Source: Clostridiales bacterium (lineage in GTDB: Bacteria; Bacillota; Clostridia; Oscillospirales; Oscillospiraceae). From it: DNA of 64,000 nucleotides. Shown piece after piece: positions 17,131 through 26,662 of the stretch. The notes beneath the pieces are model-generated. The model saw only the letters and a program-made list of their open reading frames with translations. It ran no database searches and was not told where the DNA came from. Location of the stretch: the NCBI GenBank assembly GCA_004556965.1, contig SFFE01000007.1, positions 53,301 to 117,300 on the forward strand, read 5' to 3'. A program made the translations under genes and the position numbers. Within the stretch, counting starts at the first letter, position 1. Each line of letters begins with the position of its first letter.

Positions 17131-17814
17131 ATGAACATTAAACAGCAATTCAAGGAAGGTTTGATTACCAACAACCCGGTTCTGGTTCAGCTGATCGGTA
17201 TGTGCGCCACCATGGCCATCACCACCAGCCTGTTCAACGGCATCGGCATGGGCATCTCCGTTCTGGTGATCCTCACCTGCTGCAACGTCGTTGTCTCCCT
17301 GATCCGGAAGGTGATCCCGAACGACATCCGTCTGGCCATCTTCGTGCTGGTCATCGCGGGCTTCGTTACCATCGTCGACCTGCTGCTGCAGGCCTATATC
17401 CCCGCGCTGAGCGCATCCCTGGGCGTGTTCATTCCGCTGATCGTCGTCAACTGCATCATCATCGGCCGTGCAGAGGCGTTCTGCCAGAAGAACCCGATCG
17501 GCCCGTCCTTCTTCGACGGCATCTTCCAGGGCCTCGGCTACACGCTCGTGCTGATCGCGATGTGCGTGATCCGCGAATTCCTCGGCAAGGGCTCTTTCGG
17601 CACCGGCATCTTCCATCTGGTGGACGGTGTGATCGGAACCGGCAACGGCATTCAGATTTTCCCGGCGGAATACGGCGCTCTGGTCATGACGCTGCCGATC
17701 GGCGGCTTCATCACCCTCGGCTGCCTGATCGCGCTGATGCAGTATGCGCTGAAGAAATCGGAAAAGAAGAAAGAAAAAGCGCTTGCGGAACAGAAAGAAA
17801 AGGAGGCGGCTTAA
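17131..17814 (+). CDS. rnfE: Rnf complex subunit E
   Basis: 227 residues with six membrane helices, NqrD/RnfE family (starts NIKQQFKEGLITNNPVLVQL). The conserved cysteine-bearing helices (ILTCCNVVV and VVNCIIIGR) with those of RnfA form the intramembrane iron-sulfur site seen in Nqr/Rnf structures. Ribosome binding site AAAGGAGG. Lysine/glutamate-rich C-terminus. Confidence 0.95.
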   Translation: MNIKQQFKEGLITNNPVLVQLIGMCATMAITTSLFNGIGMGISVLVILTCCNVVVSLIRKVIPNDIRLAIFVLVIAGFVTIVDLLLQAYIPALSASLGVFIPLIVVNCIIIGRAEAFCQKNPIGPSFFDGIFQGLGYTLVLIAMCVIREFLGKGSFGTGIFHLVDGVIGTGNGIQIFPAEYGALVMTLPIGGFITLGCLIALMQYALKKSEKKKEKALAEQKEKEAA

Positions 17815-17817
17815 AGT

Positions 17818-18411
17818 ATGGGTGCGAATACTTCTCTGATTACAATCGCGCTGAGCGCCATCCTCATTAACAACTTCATTTTCTCCCAGTTCCTCGGCTG
17901 CTGCCCGTTCCTCGGCTGCTCGTCCAAGATGGACACCGCCGCCGGAATGGGTCTGGCCGTCATCTTCGTCATGGGCCTTGCGTCCGCGATCTGCTGGGTG
18001 GTCAATGAATACATCCTCATGCCGCTGGGACTCGGCTTTTTGCAGACCATCGCGTACATTCTGGTCATCGCGGTGCTCGTGCAGTTCGTCGAGATGTTCC
18101 TCAAAAAGGCGGTTCCGTCCCTGTATTCCGCGCTCGGCATCTACCTGCCGCTGATCACCACCAACTGCGCGGTGCTCGGCGTCGTGCTGCTCAACACGCA
18201 GTACAGCTTCAACTTCCTGCAGAGCGTGGTCTACGGCATCACCGGCGGCATCGGCTTCCTCGTTGCGATCTGCCTGTTTGCAAGCGTGCGCGAAAAGCTG
18301 GAGTTTGCCGACTATCCGGAGTGCTTCGAGGGCTTCCCAATCTGTCTCGTCTCTGCCGGCCTGCTGGCGCTTGCGTTCATGGGCTTCTCCGGCATGAAGA
18401 TCGGCGGTTAA
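17818..18411 (+). CDS. rnfA: Rnf complex subunit A
   Basis: 197 residues, six membrane helices, NqrE/RnfA family. Typical start with IALSAILINNFIFSQFLGCCPFLGCS and a second conserved cysteine (ITTNCAVLG). Partner of RnfE in the membrane core. It begins three bases after the rnfE stop. Confidence 0.95.
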   Translation: MGANTSLITIALSAILINNFIFSQFLGCCPFLGCSSKMDTAAGMGLAVIFVMGLASAICWVVNEYILMPLGLGFLQTIAYILVIAVLVQFVEMFLKKAVPSLYSALGIYLPLITTNCAVLGVVLLNTQYSFNFLQSVVYGITGGIGFLVAICLFASVREKLEFADYPECFEGFPICLVSAGLLALAFMGFSGMKIGG

Positions 18412-18424
18412 GGAGGGCAAAGAT

Positions 18425-19246
18425 ATGGATTTTATGCTGATTGTAAAAGCCGTTGCCGTCCTTGGCATCATGGGCGCCGTGTTTGGCGCGGTCCTCGCAT
18501 TTGCTGCGAAGATTTTCTACGTGGAAGTCGATCCCAAGCAGGAAGCGGTTCGTGAATGTCTCGCCGGCGCAAACTGCGGCGGCTGTGGCTACCCCGGCTG
18601 CGACGGTTATGCCGCTGCGGTCGCGGCTGGCAAGGCGCCGGTCAACTGCTGCGTGGCCGGCGGCGCGGCAGCTGCCGAGAAAATCGCCGCCATCATGGGC
18701 GTCGACGCCGGTTCTGAGGAAAAGATGGTCGCGTTCGTGCCCTGCTCCGGCGGGGAGGGCGTCGCGGTCAAGCGCTTCAACTACAAAGGACCCCAGAACT
18801 GCCAGGCTGCCATGCTGTTTGGCGGCAAGAGCAACAAGGAGTGCCAGTTCGCGTGCATCGGTCTCGGCAACTGCGCCAAGGCCTGCAAGTTTGATGCAAT
18901 GCACATTGTCAACGGCGTCGCCAAGGTCGATCGCGACAAGTGCGTCGGCTGCATGGCCTGCGCCGATGCGTGCCCGAAGAAGATCATCAAGAAGGTTCCG
19001 TACAGCCAGGCCGTTCTGGTCGGCTGCCGCAATCAGGACAAGGGCGCAGTTACCCGCAAGATCTGCGACGTCGGCTGCATCGGCTGCATGAAGTGCCAGC
19101 GCGAGTGCCCGGCGGAGGCCATCAAGATCGAGAACTTCGTCTGCACGATCGACTACGACAAGTGTGTCGGCTGCGGACACTGCTCCGACATCTGCCCGCG
19201 CGGCATCCTGCTCTATCAGGCGGACAGCGTGAAAGCAGCGCAATAA
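18425..19246 (+). CDS. rnfB: Rnf complex subunit B (ferredoxin-accepting iron-sulfur protein)
   Basis: 273 residues. An N-terminal membrane helix, the RnfB-specific cluster motif (CLAGANCGGCGYPGC, about 40-60), then several ferredoxin-type sets (CIGLGNCAKAC, CVGCMACADAC, CIGCMKCQREC, CVGCGHCSDIC). RnfB is the entry point for electrons from reduced ferredoxin. Ribosome binding site AAGGAGG. Last gene of the operon, followed by a strong terminator. Confidence 0.95.
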   Translation: MDFMLIVKAVAVLGIMGAVFGAVLAFAAKIFYVEVDPKQEAVRECLAGANCGGCGYPGCDGYAAAVAAGKAPVNCCVAGGAAAAEKIAAIMGVDAGSEEKMVAFVPCSGGEGVAVKRFNYKGPQNCQAAMLFGGKSNKECQFACIGLGNCAKACKFDAMHIVNGVAKVDRDKCVGCMACADACPKKIIKKVPYSQAVLVGCRNQDKGAVTRKICDVGCIGCMKCQRECPAEAIKIENFVCTIDYDKCVGCGHCSDICPRGILLYQADSVKAAQ

Positions 19247-19264
19247 GGCGATCCCAACCAACTG

Positions 19265-19299
19265 AAAAAGGCTGAGAACCATGTCCCTCAGCCTTTTTC
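19265..19299 (+). terminator. rnf operon terminator
   Basis: Stem AAAAAGGCTGAG with CTCAGCCTTTTT, T-tract on the plus strand, 18 bases after rnfB. Confidence 0.9.
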
Positions 19300-19455
19300 T
19301 TTCCCGTGCCGGGCTTCCGGCATTCGCAGGCCGCCGTGCCGGCGCAAGCGGCGCGCGAAAGCCTGCATCATCAACCGGTATGGATTCACATGAAAGCAAC
19401 GACCCCCACGCAATGCGTGAAATTGTCTGGAACAAGAACGAGGAGGGAACCATAT

Positions 19456-19695
19456 ATGAAGTGTCCGCGCTGCGGTGGCGAACTGACGCTGGATCATCAC
19501 CGCAAGTATCCGATCTATATGTGCTATGAATGCGGCTATATTGAAAAGCTTGTAGATGGAGAAAAAAAGAACGTCGAGAGCAACTTCAAGCACCTGAAGA
19601 GCCTGAACTTCAACGAGGCTGTAGCATTTTTGCACGAGGGTCTCGGCGTTGACGAGGTGAAGATCGCCGACTGGCTCATTGAAGAAGCAAAGTAA
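19456..19695 (+). CDS. small zinc-ribbon protein of unknown function
   Basis: 79 residues. Two CxxC pairs (CPRC at residues 3-6 and CYEC near residue 23) form a rubredoxin-like knuckle within the first 27 residues; the rest is predicted helical and ends in EVKIADWLIEEAK. Start chosen at the ATG with GAGGAGGG nine bases upstream; longer in-frame readings run back to the rnf terminator without a site. It stands alone between two terminators, so its own promoter should lie in 19300-19440. I do not recognise a function; metal or nucleic-acid binding is only what the fold suggests. Confidence 0.75.
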   Translation: MKCPRCGGELTLDHHRKYPIYMCYECGYIEKLVDGEKKNVESNFKHLKSLNFNEAVAFLHEGLGVDEVKIADWLIEEAK

Positions 19696-19706
19696 TCAAA
19701 TCATAG

Positions 19707-19739
19707 AAAAAAACGCCCTGATGATTCAGGGCGTTTTTT
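19707..19739. terminator. bidirectional terminator between the zinc-ribbon gene and rpoD
   Basis: AAAAAAACGCCCTGA paired with TCAGGGCGTTTTTT; T-tracts in both directions. It ends the plus-strand zinc-ribbon gene and the minus-strand dgt-dnaG-rpoD operon. Confidence 0.9.
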
Positions 19740-19778
19740 CGTTGTCCGAATCAGGCTGCGCTTTGCGCGCCGACCGGG

Positions 19779-21014
19779 TTAATTCAAAAAGTCGCGGAGC
19801 TTTTTGCTGCGGCTGGGGTGGCGGAGCTTCCGCAGCGCCTTGGCTTCGATCTGGCGGATGCGCTCGCGGGTGACGTTGAACTCCTTGCCGACCTCCTCCA
19901 GCGTGCGGGTACGGCCGTCCACGATGCCGAAGCGCAGCTCCAGCACCTTCTTTTCGCGCGGAGTGAGCGTGCCGAGCACCTCCATGAGCTGCTCCTTCAG
20001 CAGCGAGAAGCTCGCGGCCTCGCTCGGCTCGGAGGCGTCCTCGTCCGGGATGAAGTCGCCGAGGTGGGAGTCTTCCTCCTCGCCGATCGGCGTTTCGAGC
20101 GACACCGGCTCCTGCGCGATCTTCAGAATGTCGCGCACCTTTTCGACCGGCATGTTCATCACGGCGGCAATCTCTTCGGGAGACGGATCGTGCCCCAGCT
20201 CCTGCAGGAGCTGGCGCGAGACGCGGATGACCTTGTTGATTGTCTCGACCATGTGCACCGGGATGCGGATGGTGCGCGCCTGATCGGCGATGGCGCGGGT
20301 GATGGCCTGCCGGATCCACCACGTGGCATAGGTGGAGAACTTGTAGCCCTTGGTATAGTCGAACTTCTCGACGGCCTTGATGAGGCCGAGATTGCCCTCC
20401 TGAATGAGATCGAGAAACAGCATGCCGCGGCCAACGTAGCGCTTGGCAATGCTGACGACGAGACGGAGGTTCGCCTCGGCCATGCGGCGCTTGGCGTCCT
20501 CGTCGCCCTCGGCCATGCGCTTGGCCAGCTCCTGCTCCTCCTCCGGGGTGAGCAGCGGCACCTTGCCGATCTCCTTGAGATACATGCGCACCGGGTCGTC
20601 GGTGGAGAACGTGTCCGCCATGGCCTCGGTCTCGGCGATCTCCTCCTCCGTGACCTCCTCGATCTCCTCGATCTCCTCCAGCTCCGGCACCACATCGTCC
20701 AGCGGGGGGAGCGCATCGTCGCTGAGGACGTCCACGTTCAGGCTTTCCAGCCGGTCGTAGAATTTTTCCATCTCGTCGGCAGAGAGGTTCATCTCCTCCA
20801 GCGCCAGCAGATCCCGGCTGGAGAGCTTGCCGGCCTTTTTGCCCTTTTCCAGCAGCTCGTTGAGCTTTTCCTCCGTGTTTTTTTCCGCAGCCGGCTTGTC
20901 CGATTCGCCGGCCTGCGTCGCTTCGGCGGCGTCGGCCTCGGCAAGCAGCGCGTCGGCCATGGCCTCGAGCGCGGCAGAGTCGTTCATTTCCGGTTTGTTC
21001 TTATTCGGTTCCAT
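19779..21014 (-). CDS. rpoD: primary RNA polymerase sigma factor
   Basis: About 411 residues. An acidic N-terminal region (1.1-like, rich in E and A) leads to region 1.2 ([18 protein letters not shown]), region 2 ([44 protein letters not shown]), region 3 and region 4.2 ([22 protein letters not shown]). This is the housekeeping sigma. The start lies inside the last codons of dnaG; I prefer the ATG at 21014, with GGTGGT upstream, over the ATG at 21026, which has the site too close. Third gene of the dgt-dnaG-rpoD operon. Confidence 0.95.
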   Translation of the reverse strand: MEPNKNKPEMNDSAALEAMADALLAEADAAEATQAGESDKPAAEKNTEEKLNELLEKGKKAGKLSSRDLLALEEMNLSADEMEKFYDRLESLNVDVLSDDALPPLDDVVPELEEIEEIEEVTEEEIAETEAMADTFSTDDPVRMYLKEIGKVPLLTPEEEQELAKRMAEGDEDAKRRMAEANLRLVVSIAKRYVGRGMLFLDLIQEGNLGLIKAVEKFDYTKGYKFSTYATWWIRQAITRAIADQARTIRIPVHMVETINKVIRVSRQLLQELGHDPSPEEIAAVMNMPVEKVRDILKIAQEPVSLETPIGEEEDSHLGDFIPDEDASEPSEAASFSLLKEQLMEVLGTLTPREKKVLELRFGIVDGRTRTLEEVGKEFNVTRERIRQIEAKALRKLRHPSRSKKLRDFLN

Positions 21015-22758
21015 CTTTACCACCATACCCTTTTTGTTCTTTGAGTTGATTTGCAAATGCAAGCAAGTCCGGCGCGTCGCGGTCAATACAGCTTTCCGCC
21101 CGGATGATTTTTATGTAGTCGTCCAGCGCCTGCGCCCCGTTTGCGAGCACTTCAGGCTTTTGGATGACGCTGGTCAGCAGACTGGTCTCCTCCGGCGTGA
21201 GCACGTCGCCCAGCGCGGCGATGCTGACGGGGCCGCCCGTGCCGCACCGCTCCAGCAGCACGGTGTAGAGGTGCCGCAGCTCCGGCGACGAGAACTGCCC
21301 GGCCTTTGGGAGATCCCGCCCCTGAAACAGGCTGGGGTCGAGATACAGCAGCCGGACAACGCCCTCCTCCGCTGCGGCGGAGCGGGGATTCTCATACCGG
21401 ACGCCGCGCACTGCGGTTTGGAGATTGCGCGCGGGCCGGAGCTGCTCACGCTCCTGACTGCGCCGCGCCTGCGAGAGCTTGCGCTTGCGCTGGCGCGCGA
21501 CCTCGTCGAGCACCACCGCGTCCGGCACGCCGGTTTTCGAGGCGATGCGCATGGCGTACACCTCGCGCTCCACGCTGCCGGGAAGCTGCGCGATGACCCC
21601 GGCGGCCTCCTTTAAAAAGGAGACCTTCTGCTCGTCCACCGCGAGATCGTATTGGTTCTGCACGGACTGCAGCCGGTACTCGATGTGGTTTTCCGACGCT
21701 TCGAGCAGGTTGCGGAATGCGTCCGCGCCGAAGGTCTTGATATACTCGTCCGGGTCCTTCGCGCCCTCCATGCGCAGCACGCGCACGCGCAGATCGAGCT
21801 TTTCCAGAATGCCGATGGCACGCTGCGCGGCTTTTTGCCCTGCGCCGTCGTTGTCGTACGCGATGACGATCTCGTTTGTGTAGCGAGACAAAAGCCGCGC
21901 CTGCTCCGGTGTGAGCGAGGTGCCGAGCGAGGCGACCGCGCTGTCAAACCCCGCCTGGTGCAGGGAGGCTACGTCGATATTACCCTCTGAAAGTATGATA
22001 TACCCGCTTTTTGACTTTTTAGCCAGATTCAATGCAAACAGATTGTGGCTTTTGCTGAAAACCGGCGTTTCGGGGCTGTTCATATACTTCGGCTCCCCGT
22101 CGCCGAGGATGCGGCCGGAAAAGCCGATGACGTTCCCGCGCACGTCGATGACCGGGAACATGAGACGCCCCCGGAACGTGTCGTACACACCGGAGGTCTT
22201 GCCGCGGCGCACCAACCCCGCATCGAACAGCTCCAGCTCAGAGTAGCCCTTGGCCTTCATCGCCCTGGTGAGACTGTCCCACGTGTCCGGCGCGAAGCCG
22301 AGTCCGAAATTCGTCACGGTGCGGCCGTTGAGCTGCCGCTTTGCGAGATAGTCCCGCGCGATCTGCCCGCCCGGCGTGCGAAGCTGCTCATGGAAAAAGC
22401 GCGCCGCATCGCGGTTGAGCGCCAAAAGCCGCTCCCGCTTGCGGGAGGCGCCGCCGTCGTCCTGCTCCGGCAGCTTCATCCCCGCGCGGTTGGCCAGAAA
22501 CTCCACCGCCTCCGGGAAGGAGAGGTTTTCAATCTCCATGATGAAGCCGATGACGCTGCCGCCCTTGCCGCAGCCGAAGCAGTGATAGATCTGCTTGTCC
22601 GGCGAGACGGAGAACGACGGCGTCTTTTCGCTGTGGAACGGGCACAAGCCGAACAGGTTCGACCCGCTCTTCTTCGTCAGCCGCACGTAGCTGCCGACGA
22701 CATCGACGATGTCGTTCCGTTCCGCCAGCTCTTGCAAAAACGCTTCCGAAAATGCCAC
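21001..22758 (-). CDS. dnaG: DNA primase
   Basis: About 585 residues. N-terminal CHC2 zinc finger ([13 protein letters not shown]...HCFGCGKGG), then the catalytic core with Toprim motifs ([24 protein letters not shown]), and a C-terminal helicase-interacting region. It synthesises RNA primers at the fork. I chose the GTG at 22758, six residues ahead of the conserved start and with AAAGGGGG upstream; the frame stays open a further 54 codons with arginine-rich, non-conserved sequence. Overlaps rpoD by 14 bases. Confidence 0.93.
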   Translation of the reverse strand: MAFSEAFLQELAERNDIVDVVGSYVRLTKKSGSNLFGLCPFHSEKTPSFSVSPDKQIYHCFGCGKGGSVIGFIMEIENLSFPEAVEFLANRAGMKLPEQDDGGASRKRERLLALNRDAARFFHEQLRTPGGQIARDYLAKRQLNGRTVTNFGLGFAPDTWDSLTRAMKAKGYSELELFDAGLVRRGKTSGVYDTFRGRLMFPVIDVRGNVIGFSGRILGDGEPKYMNSPETPVFSKSHNLFALNLAKKSKSGYIILSEGNIDVASLHQAGFDSAVASLGTSLTPEQARLLSRYTNEIVIAYDNDGAGQKAAQRAIGILEKLDLRVRVLRMEGAKDPDEYIKTFGADAFRNLLEASENHIEYRLQSVQNQYDLAVDEQKVSFLKEAAGVIAQLPGSVEREVYAMRIASKTGVPDAVVLDEVARQRKRKLSQARRSQEREQLRPARNLQTAVRGVRYENPRSAAAEEGVVRLLYLDPSLFQGRDLPKAGQFSSPELRHLYTVLLERCGTGGPVSIAALGDVLTPEETSLLTSVIQKPEVLANGAQALDDYIKIIRAESCIDRDAPDLLAFANQLKEQKGYGGKDGTE

Positions 22759-22950
22759 TTTGACGCCCCCTTTCGCGTCGAAGCCGGCGCGTTCCGTTCC
22801 GTTTCCGCCGAACGGCGAAAACGCCACATCCACTTCCCGGCTTCTCCTTTTCGCGCCGCAACCACTGCGTTGGGCTGCGCCGCGAGGATGCGGGTGCGTA
22901 TCGCACCGCGCTACAAACAACGCACCGTACTAGAATGTCGCAAGCCTTCT

Positions 22951-22974
22951 CCTCAAAATGCCTGCATTTTGAGG
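22951..22974 (-). other. hairpin in the dgt-dnaG intergenic region
   Basis: Perfect 11-bp stem CCTCAAAATGC/GCATTTTGAGG directly after the dgt stop. No long T-tract follows, so partial terminator or mRNA-processing hairpin. The rest of 22759-22950 has no gene I can support. Confidence 0.5.
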
Positions 22975-22975
22975 A

Positions 22976-23989
22976 TTATTTGATGCTCCATGCGACGGGA
23001 ATGTACAGCGCGCTGTAGACCTCCATCGCGTAGCTGTCCGTCATGCCGGAGACATAGTCGCACACGGCGCGCTCCGGGCTTTCTTCTGCCGCGATCTGCT
23101 GAAACACCTCCGGCAGCTCCTTTAAATGGTTGACATAATATTCCCATATTCCGCCGAGAATATTCTTCACTTTGCGCTCCTCGCCCTTGGCGACGGGGTT
23201 GCGGTACACGTCGGAGTACATGAACGTGTGGAACACGTCCACGGCCTCCTGCATCTCCGGCGACATGGCGAGCACGCCGTTTCCGCTGTGCTCGATCACG
23301 TCCGTGAGGATGGAGTTGATGCGCACACTGTTGCGCTCGCCGATGCGCTCGCGCACGATGGCGGGTACGTTCTCCGGCAGCACGATGCCGCCGCGCATGG
23401 CGTCGTCGAGGTCGTGATTGATGTAGGCGATGCGGTCGGATAGGCGCACCACGTCGGCCTCCAGCGTGCCGCGCGGCTGGCCGGTGGTGTGATTGAGGAT
23501 GCCGGTGCGCGTCTCCTCGCAGAGGTTCAGGCCGCGCCCGTCGCGCTCCAGCCGGTCCACGACGCGCAGGCTCTGCTCATAGTGGCGAAAGCCGGGCGCG
23601 TAGATTTCGTTGAGCGCGCGCTCGCCCGCGTGGCCGAACGGCGTGTGGCCAAGGTCGTGGCCGAGGGAGATGGCCTCGGTGAGATCCTCGTTCAGCTCCA
23701 GCGCGCGGGCAATGGTGCGCGCAATGCGCGCGACCTCCAGCGTGTGGGTCAGGCGCGTGCGGTAATGGTCGCCCTCCGGCTGGAGGAAGACCTGCGTTTT
23801 GTGCTTCAGGCGGCGGAAGGATTTTGAGTGCGTGATGCGGTCAATGTCGCGCTGGAAGCAGGTGCGGATTTCGCATGGGGCTTCCGGCTGCCGGCGGCCT
23901 TTGGAGTCGGCGGACAATACGCCGTATGAGCCGATAAACAGACGCTCGGCGGCTTCGCGTTTTTCTCTCGGACAGGGCACGATTCTCAC
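22976..23989 (-). CDS. dgt: dGTPase-like deoxynucleotide triphosphohydrolase
   Basis: 337 residues, HD-domain family. RTRLTHTLEVARIARTIA and the metal-binding pair in SLGHDLGHTPFGHAGE identify a dNTP triphosphohydrolase of the Dgt type; the C-terminal half is variable and regulatory in relatives. It converts dNTPs to nucleosides and triphosphate. Starts at GTG 23989 with GGAAACGGAA just upstream (a weak site). The place upstream of dnaG and rpoD is common in Clostridia. A strong terminator lies only 12 bases upstream of its start. Confidence 0.88.
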   Translation of the reverse strand: MRIVPCPREKREAAERLFIGSYGVLSADSKGRRQPEAPCEIRTCFQRDIDRITHSKSFRRLKHKTQVFLQPEGDHYRTRLTHTLEVARIARTIARALELNEDLTEAISLGHDLGHTPFGHAGERALNEIYAPGFRHYEQSLRVVDRLERDGRGLNLCEETRTGILNHTTGQPRGTLEADVVRLSDRIAYINHDLDDAMRGGIVLPENVPAIVRERIGERNSVRINSILTDVIEHSGNGVLAMSPEMQEAVDVFHTFMYSDVYRNPVAKGEERKVKNILGGIWEYYVNHLKELPEVFQQIAAEESPERAVCDYVSGMTDSYAMEVYSALYIPVAWSIK

Positions 23990-24001
23990 TTCCGTTTCCG
24001 T

Positions 24002-24036
24002 AAAAATCAGGGTATTGCAAACCCCTGCAATACCCT
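24002..24036 (-). terminator. terminator after yigZ, directly upstream of dgt
   Basis: Stem AGGGTATTGCA/TGCAATACCCT followed on the minus strand by GATTTTTAC. It ends the hflX-GNAT-yigZ operon but sits 12 bases from the dgt start codon, leaving little room for a separate dgt promoter downstream of it. Confidence 0.85.
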
Positions 24037-24092
24037 AATACGACATTCCCGGTTATTTTCCTTTTTCTTTTTGAAAAAATTTTTGATTTTTT

Positions 24093-24719
24093 TCAGCGAA
24101 CCGGCACGGCGCGCAGCGCCTCGCCCGTCACGGTGACTTCCACTGCGCCCGCAGAGAGGTCGCGCACCTGCGTCCGGAACGGCTCTGCGCATTCCTCCGG
24201 CAGCAGCGCACGGAGGACAACGTCCGCGCCGTATTCGAGGTCGGACACGACGCCGTCCGCCGCCGCGACGGCAGCTTTCACCCGCTCCAGCAGGGCATAG
24301 GAGCACGGAAGCGCAACGCTCACCCACCGGCGCACGGCGGATACGCCCGCCGCGTCCAGCGCGTCCTTCGCGCTTTTGGTGTAGGCGCGCAGCAGGCCGC
24401 CCGTGCCGAGCAGGATGCCGCCGAAATACCGCGTGACCACGCACACGGCGTTCGTCACGCCCGCACGGCGGAACACCTCCAGCATCGGGATGCCGGCCGT
24501 GCCCTGCGGCTCGCCGTCGTCGGAGTAGCGCTCCACGCCGCCGCGCAGCAGGTAGCACCAGCAGTTGTGCCGCGCGTCGTGATACTGCTTTTTCATCGCG
24601 GCAACGAAAGCCTTGGCCTCGTCCTCGGTCTCCACCGGGCGCACGTGCCCCAGAAAGGTGGAGCGTTTTTCCTGAAATTCCGCCTCACCCGGGGCGGTCG
24701 GGATCCGATACGGTTCCAT
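24093..24719 (-). CDS. YigZ/IMPACT family protein
   Basis: 208 residues. The UPF0029/Impact N-terminal domain is recognised by KRSTFLGHVRPV, HNCWCYLLRG, and SDDGEPQGTAG, followed by CVVTRYFGGILLGTGGLLRAY; the C-terminal ferredoxin-like domain follows. Relatives (E. coli YigZ, yeast Yih1) bind RNA or ribosome-linked factors; the biochemical role in bacteria is not settled. ATG at 24719 preceded by GGAGG. Overlaps the GNAT gene by 35 bases and ends the operon. Confidence 0.88.
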   Translation of the reverse strand: MEPYRIPTAPGEAEFQEKRSTFLGHVRPVETEDEAKAFVAAMKKQYHDARHNCWCYLLRGGVERYSDDGEPQGTAGIPMLEVFRRAGVTNAVCVVTRYFGGILLGTGGLLRAYTKSAKDALDAAGVSAVRRWVSVALPCSYALLERVKAAVAAADGVVSDLEYGADVVLRALLPEECAEPFRTQVRDLSAGAVEVTVTGEALRAVPVR

Positions 24720-25275
24720 CGGGGCAGCCTCCTGTCTCCAGCGTCCGCCGGTCACCGGCGGCGAGTGTATAATACCAGATCTCCCGCCGCTCCTGCAGCA
24801 GGGGAACGTCCTCCTGACACGCAAAGCGGAAGGTAAAGCCGCATTTTTTGATGACGCGGCGGGAGTTGTGATTGTCCGCGCTGTGGCTGCACCAGATCGT
24901 GTCCTGCCGCAGCGGGCCGAAGGCGCATCCGAGCAGGGCGCGCACGGCCTCCGGCATGTAGCCGTTGCCCCAGAAGGGCACACCGAGCCAGTAGCCGATC
25001 TCCAGCTGACCGAGACCCGGCTCGGCGGAGGTCGGCTTGAAGCCGATGCAGCCGATGGGCGTATCGCTGCCGCGCAGCGTCACGGCATAGGTGCCGGGTG
25101 CAGAGAGCACCGTGCGGATGACCTCCGCGCTGTGTTCCACGCTCGTGTGGACCGGCCAGCCCGCTGCCGGGCCGACACGGTCGTCCTTTGCATAGGTATA
25201 CAGCGCCGGTGCATCGTCCTCCCGCCATGGGCGGAGGAGCAGGCGCGTTGTCTCAATTGTTTTCGGATACTGCAT
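24685..25275 (-). CDS. GNAT family N-acetyltransferase
   Basis: 196 residues. RimJ/RimL-type GNAT fold: ETTRLLLRPWREDDA at the start, LEIGYWLGVPFWGNGYMPEA (acetyl-CoA pyrophosphate loop) and NHNSRRVIKKCGF. Such proteins acetylate protein N-termini, amino acids or small amines; the acceptor cannot be told. ATG at 25275 with GGAAGGTG upstream. It overlaps hflX upstream and yigZ downstream, so all three are translated together. Confidence 0.82.
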   Translation of the reverse strand: MQYPKTIETTRLLLRPWREDDAPALYTYAKDDRVGPAAGWPVHTSVEHSAEVIRTVLSAPGTYAVTLRGSDTPIGCIGFKPTSAEPGLGQLEIGYWLGVPFWGNGYMPEAVRALLGCAFGPLRQDTIWCSHSADNHNSRRVIKKCGFTFRFACQEDVPLLQERREIWYYTLAAGDRRTLETGGCPDGTVSDPDRPG

Positions 25276-26530
25276 AACAGGACACCTTCCCCCACTGTTC
25301 GGGCTTGACGACGGCCTCGATCTCGATGCAGTCGTCGCGGTACTCCGTGCGCAGCACGGCGGCGCTCCGGTGCAGCAGCTCCAGCAGTGCGCCCTGACTG
25401 TACGGCAGGCGCAGCACGGCGCGGTGGTTTTTGCGCGCGAGCGTCTGCGAGATCTTTTGCAGCAGCTCTGCCGTGCCCTCGCCGGTGCGCGCGGAGATGC
25501 ACACAATGTTGTCCCCGTGCGGAAGCACGCCGAGATAGGCATCACACTTATTAAATACGCGCAGGCACGGCGTCTGCGCCGCGCCGAGCTGGTCGATCAG
25601 ACGATCCACAACCTCGGCCTGCGCCTCCCATTCGGGGCTGGAAATGTCGATCACGTGCAGCAGCACGTCGGCGTAGGCCAGCTCCTCCAGCGTGGCTTTG
25701 AACGCTTCGACGAGGTGCGTGGGCAGCTTTCGGATGAAGCCGACTGTATCGGACAGCAGCACCTCCTGCGCGTCGTCCACCTTCATGCGGCGGGTCGTCG
25801 TGTCCAGCGTGTCGAACAGGCGGTCGTTTGCCGGGATGTCCGCGCCGGTGAGCCGGTTGAGCAGGGTGGATTTGCCCGCGTTCGTGTAGCCCACGAGCGC
25901 CACGACGGGCATGGCGTTTTTCTCGCGGCGGCGGCGCTGCGTGCTGCGCACCTTGCGCACGGCCTCCAGCTCGTCCTCGAGCTTTTGAATTTTGCGGCGG
26001 ATGTGGCGGCGGTCGGTCTCAAGCTGCGTCTCGCCGGGACCGCGCGTGCCGATCGGCGACGCGCCGCCGGAGGCGGTCTGGCGCACCAGATGCGTCCACA
26101 TACCGGTCAGGCGCGGCAGCAGGTACTGATACTGCGCCAGCTCCACCTGAAGCTGACCCTCGCGCGTCTGCGCGCGCTGGGCGAAAATGTCCAGAATCAG
26201 GCCGGAGCGGTCGAGCACGCGCACGCCGAGCTCCTCCGACAGCACGCGCATCTGCGAGGGAGACAGCTCGTTGTCGAACACGGCGAGATCACACTCGTTC
26301 GCCGTGATGCATTCCTTCAGCTCGGCGACCTTGCCCTCGCCGAGGAAGCTGCGCGGGTCGGGAGTCTGTTTGTTTTGCAGCAGCATACCCACAACCTCGC
26401 CGCCGGCAGTCTCCACCAGCGCGGCCAGCTCCTGCATGGACACGTCCGTTGAGCGCTCGCGCGGCTCCATGCTCGCCGCCGCCAGTCCTGCCAGCACGGC
26501 GCGTTCTTTTTTCTCTGCGGTGTTTTGCAT
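25253..26530 (-). CDS. hflX: ribosome-associated GTPase HflX
   Basis: 425 residues. HflX N-terminal domain (EVVGMLLQNKQTPDPRSFLG, VFDNELSPSQMRVL), the glycine-rich linker SPIGTRGPGETQLETDRR, then the GTPase domain with G1 GYTNAGKST, G2 TTTRR, G3 DTVGFI and G4 NKCD. HflX splits stalled 70S ribosomes during heat and antibiotic stress. First gene of the hflX-GNAT-yigZ operon. Confidence 0.94.
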   Translation of the reverse strand: MQNTAEKKERAVLAGLAAASMEPRERSTDVSMQELAALVETAGGEVVGMLLQNKQTPDPRSFLGEGKVAELKECITANECDLAVFDNELSPSQMRVLSEELGVRVLDRSGLILDIFAQRAQTREGQLQVELAQYQYLLPRLTGMWTHLVRQTASGGASPIGTRGPGETQLETDRRHIRRKIQKLEDELEAVRKVRSTQRRRREKNAMPVVALVGYTNAGKSTLLNRLTGADIPANDRLFDTLDTTTRRMKVDDAQEVLLSDTVGFIRKLPTHLVEAFKATLEELAYADVLLHVIDISSPEWEAQAEVVDRLIDQLGAAQTPCLRVFNKCDAYLGVLPHGDNIVCISARTGEGTAELLQKISQTLARKNHRAVLRLPYSQGALLELLHRSAAVLRTEYRDDCIEIEAVVKPEQWGKVSCYAVSENN

Positions 26531-26562
26531 ATCGTTCCTCTGTTAATGGGAGTATTTTATAT

Positions 26563-26590
26563 AGTATACCGCAAAATCTGCGGTTTGCAA
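26563..26590 (-). promoter_or_regulatory. promoter of the hflX operon
   Basis: Minus-strand TTGCAA (26585-26590), 16-base spacer containing a small CCGCA/TGCGG inverted repeat, TATACT (26563-26568). Confidence 0.65.
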
Positions 26591-26610
26591 ACGTCTGTTA
26601 TCCAACGACA

Positions 26611-26637
26611 AACGCCCGCGTCATCTGACGCGGGCGT
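26611..26637 (-). terminator. rpmE terminator
   Basis: Perfect stem ACGCCCGCGTCA/TGACGCGGGCGT, followed on the minus strand by TTTGTCGTT, 26 bases after rpmE. Confidence 0.75.
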
Positions 26638-26662
26638 AAATCATGCTTGCATTTTGATGATT

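Noticed and set aside
22895..22915. Short match (TATCGCACCGCGCT) between the dgt-dnaG gap and the sequence after the MITE-like element at about 61083-61100
   Set aside because: Only about 15 bases and no further similarity in the flanks; not enough to call another repeat copy.
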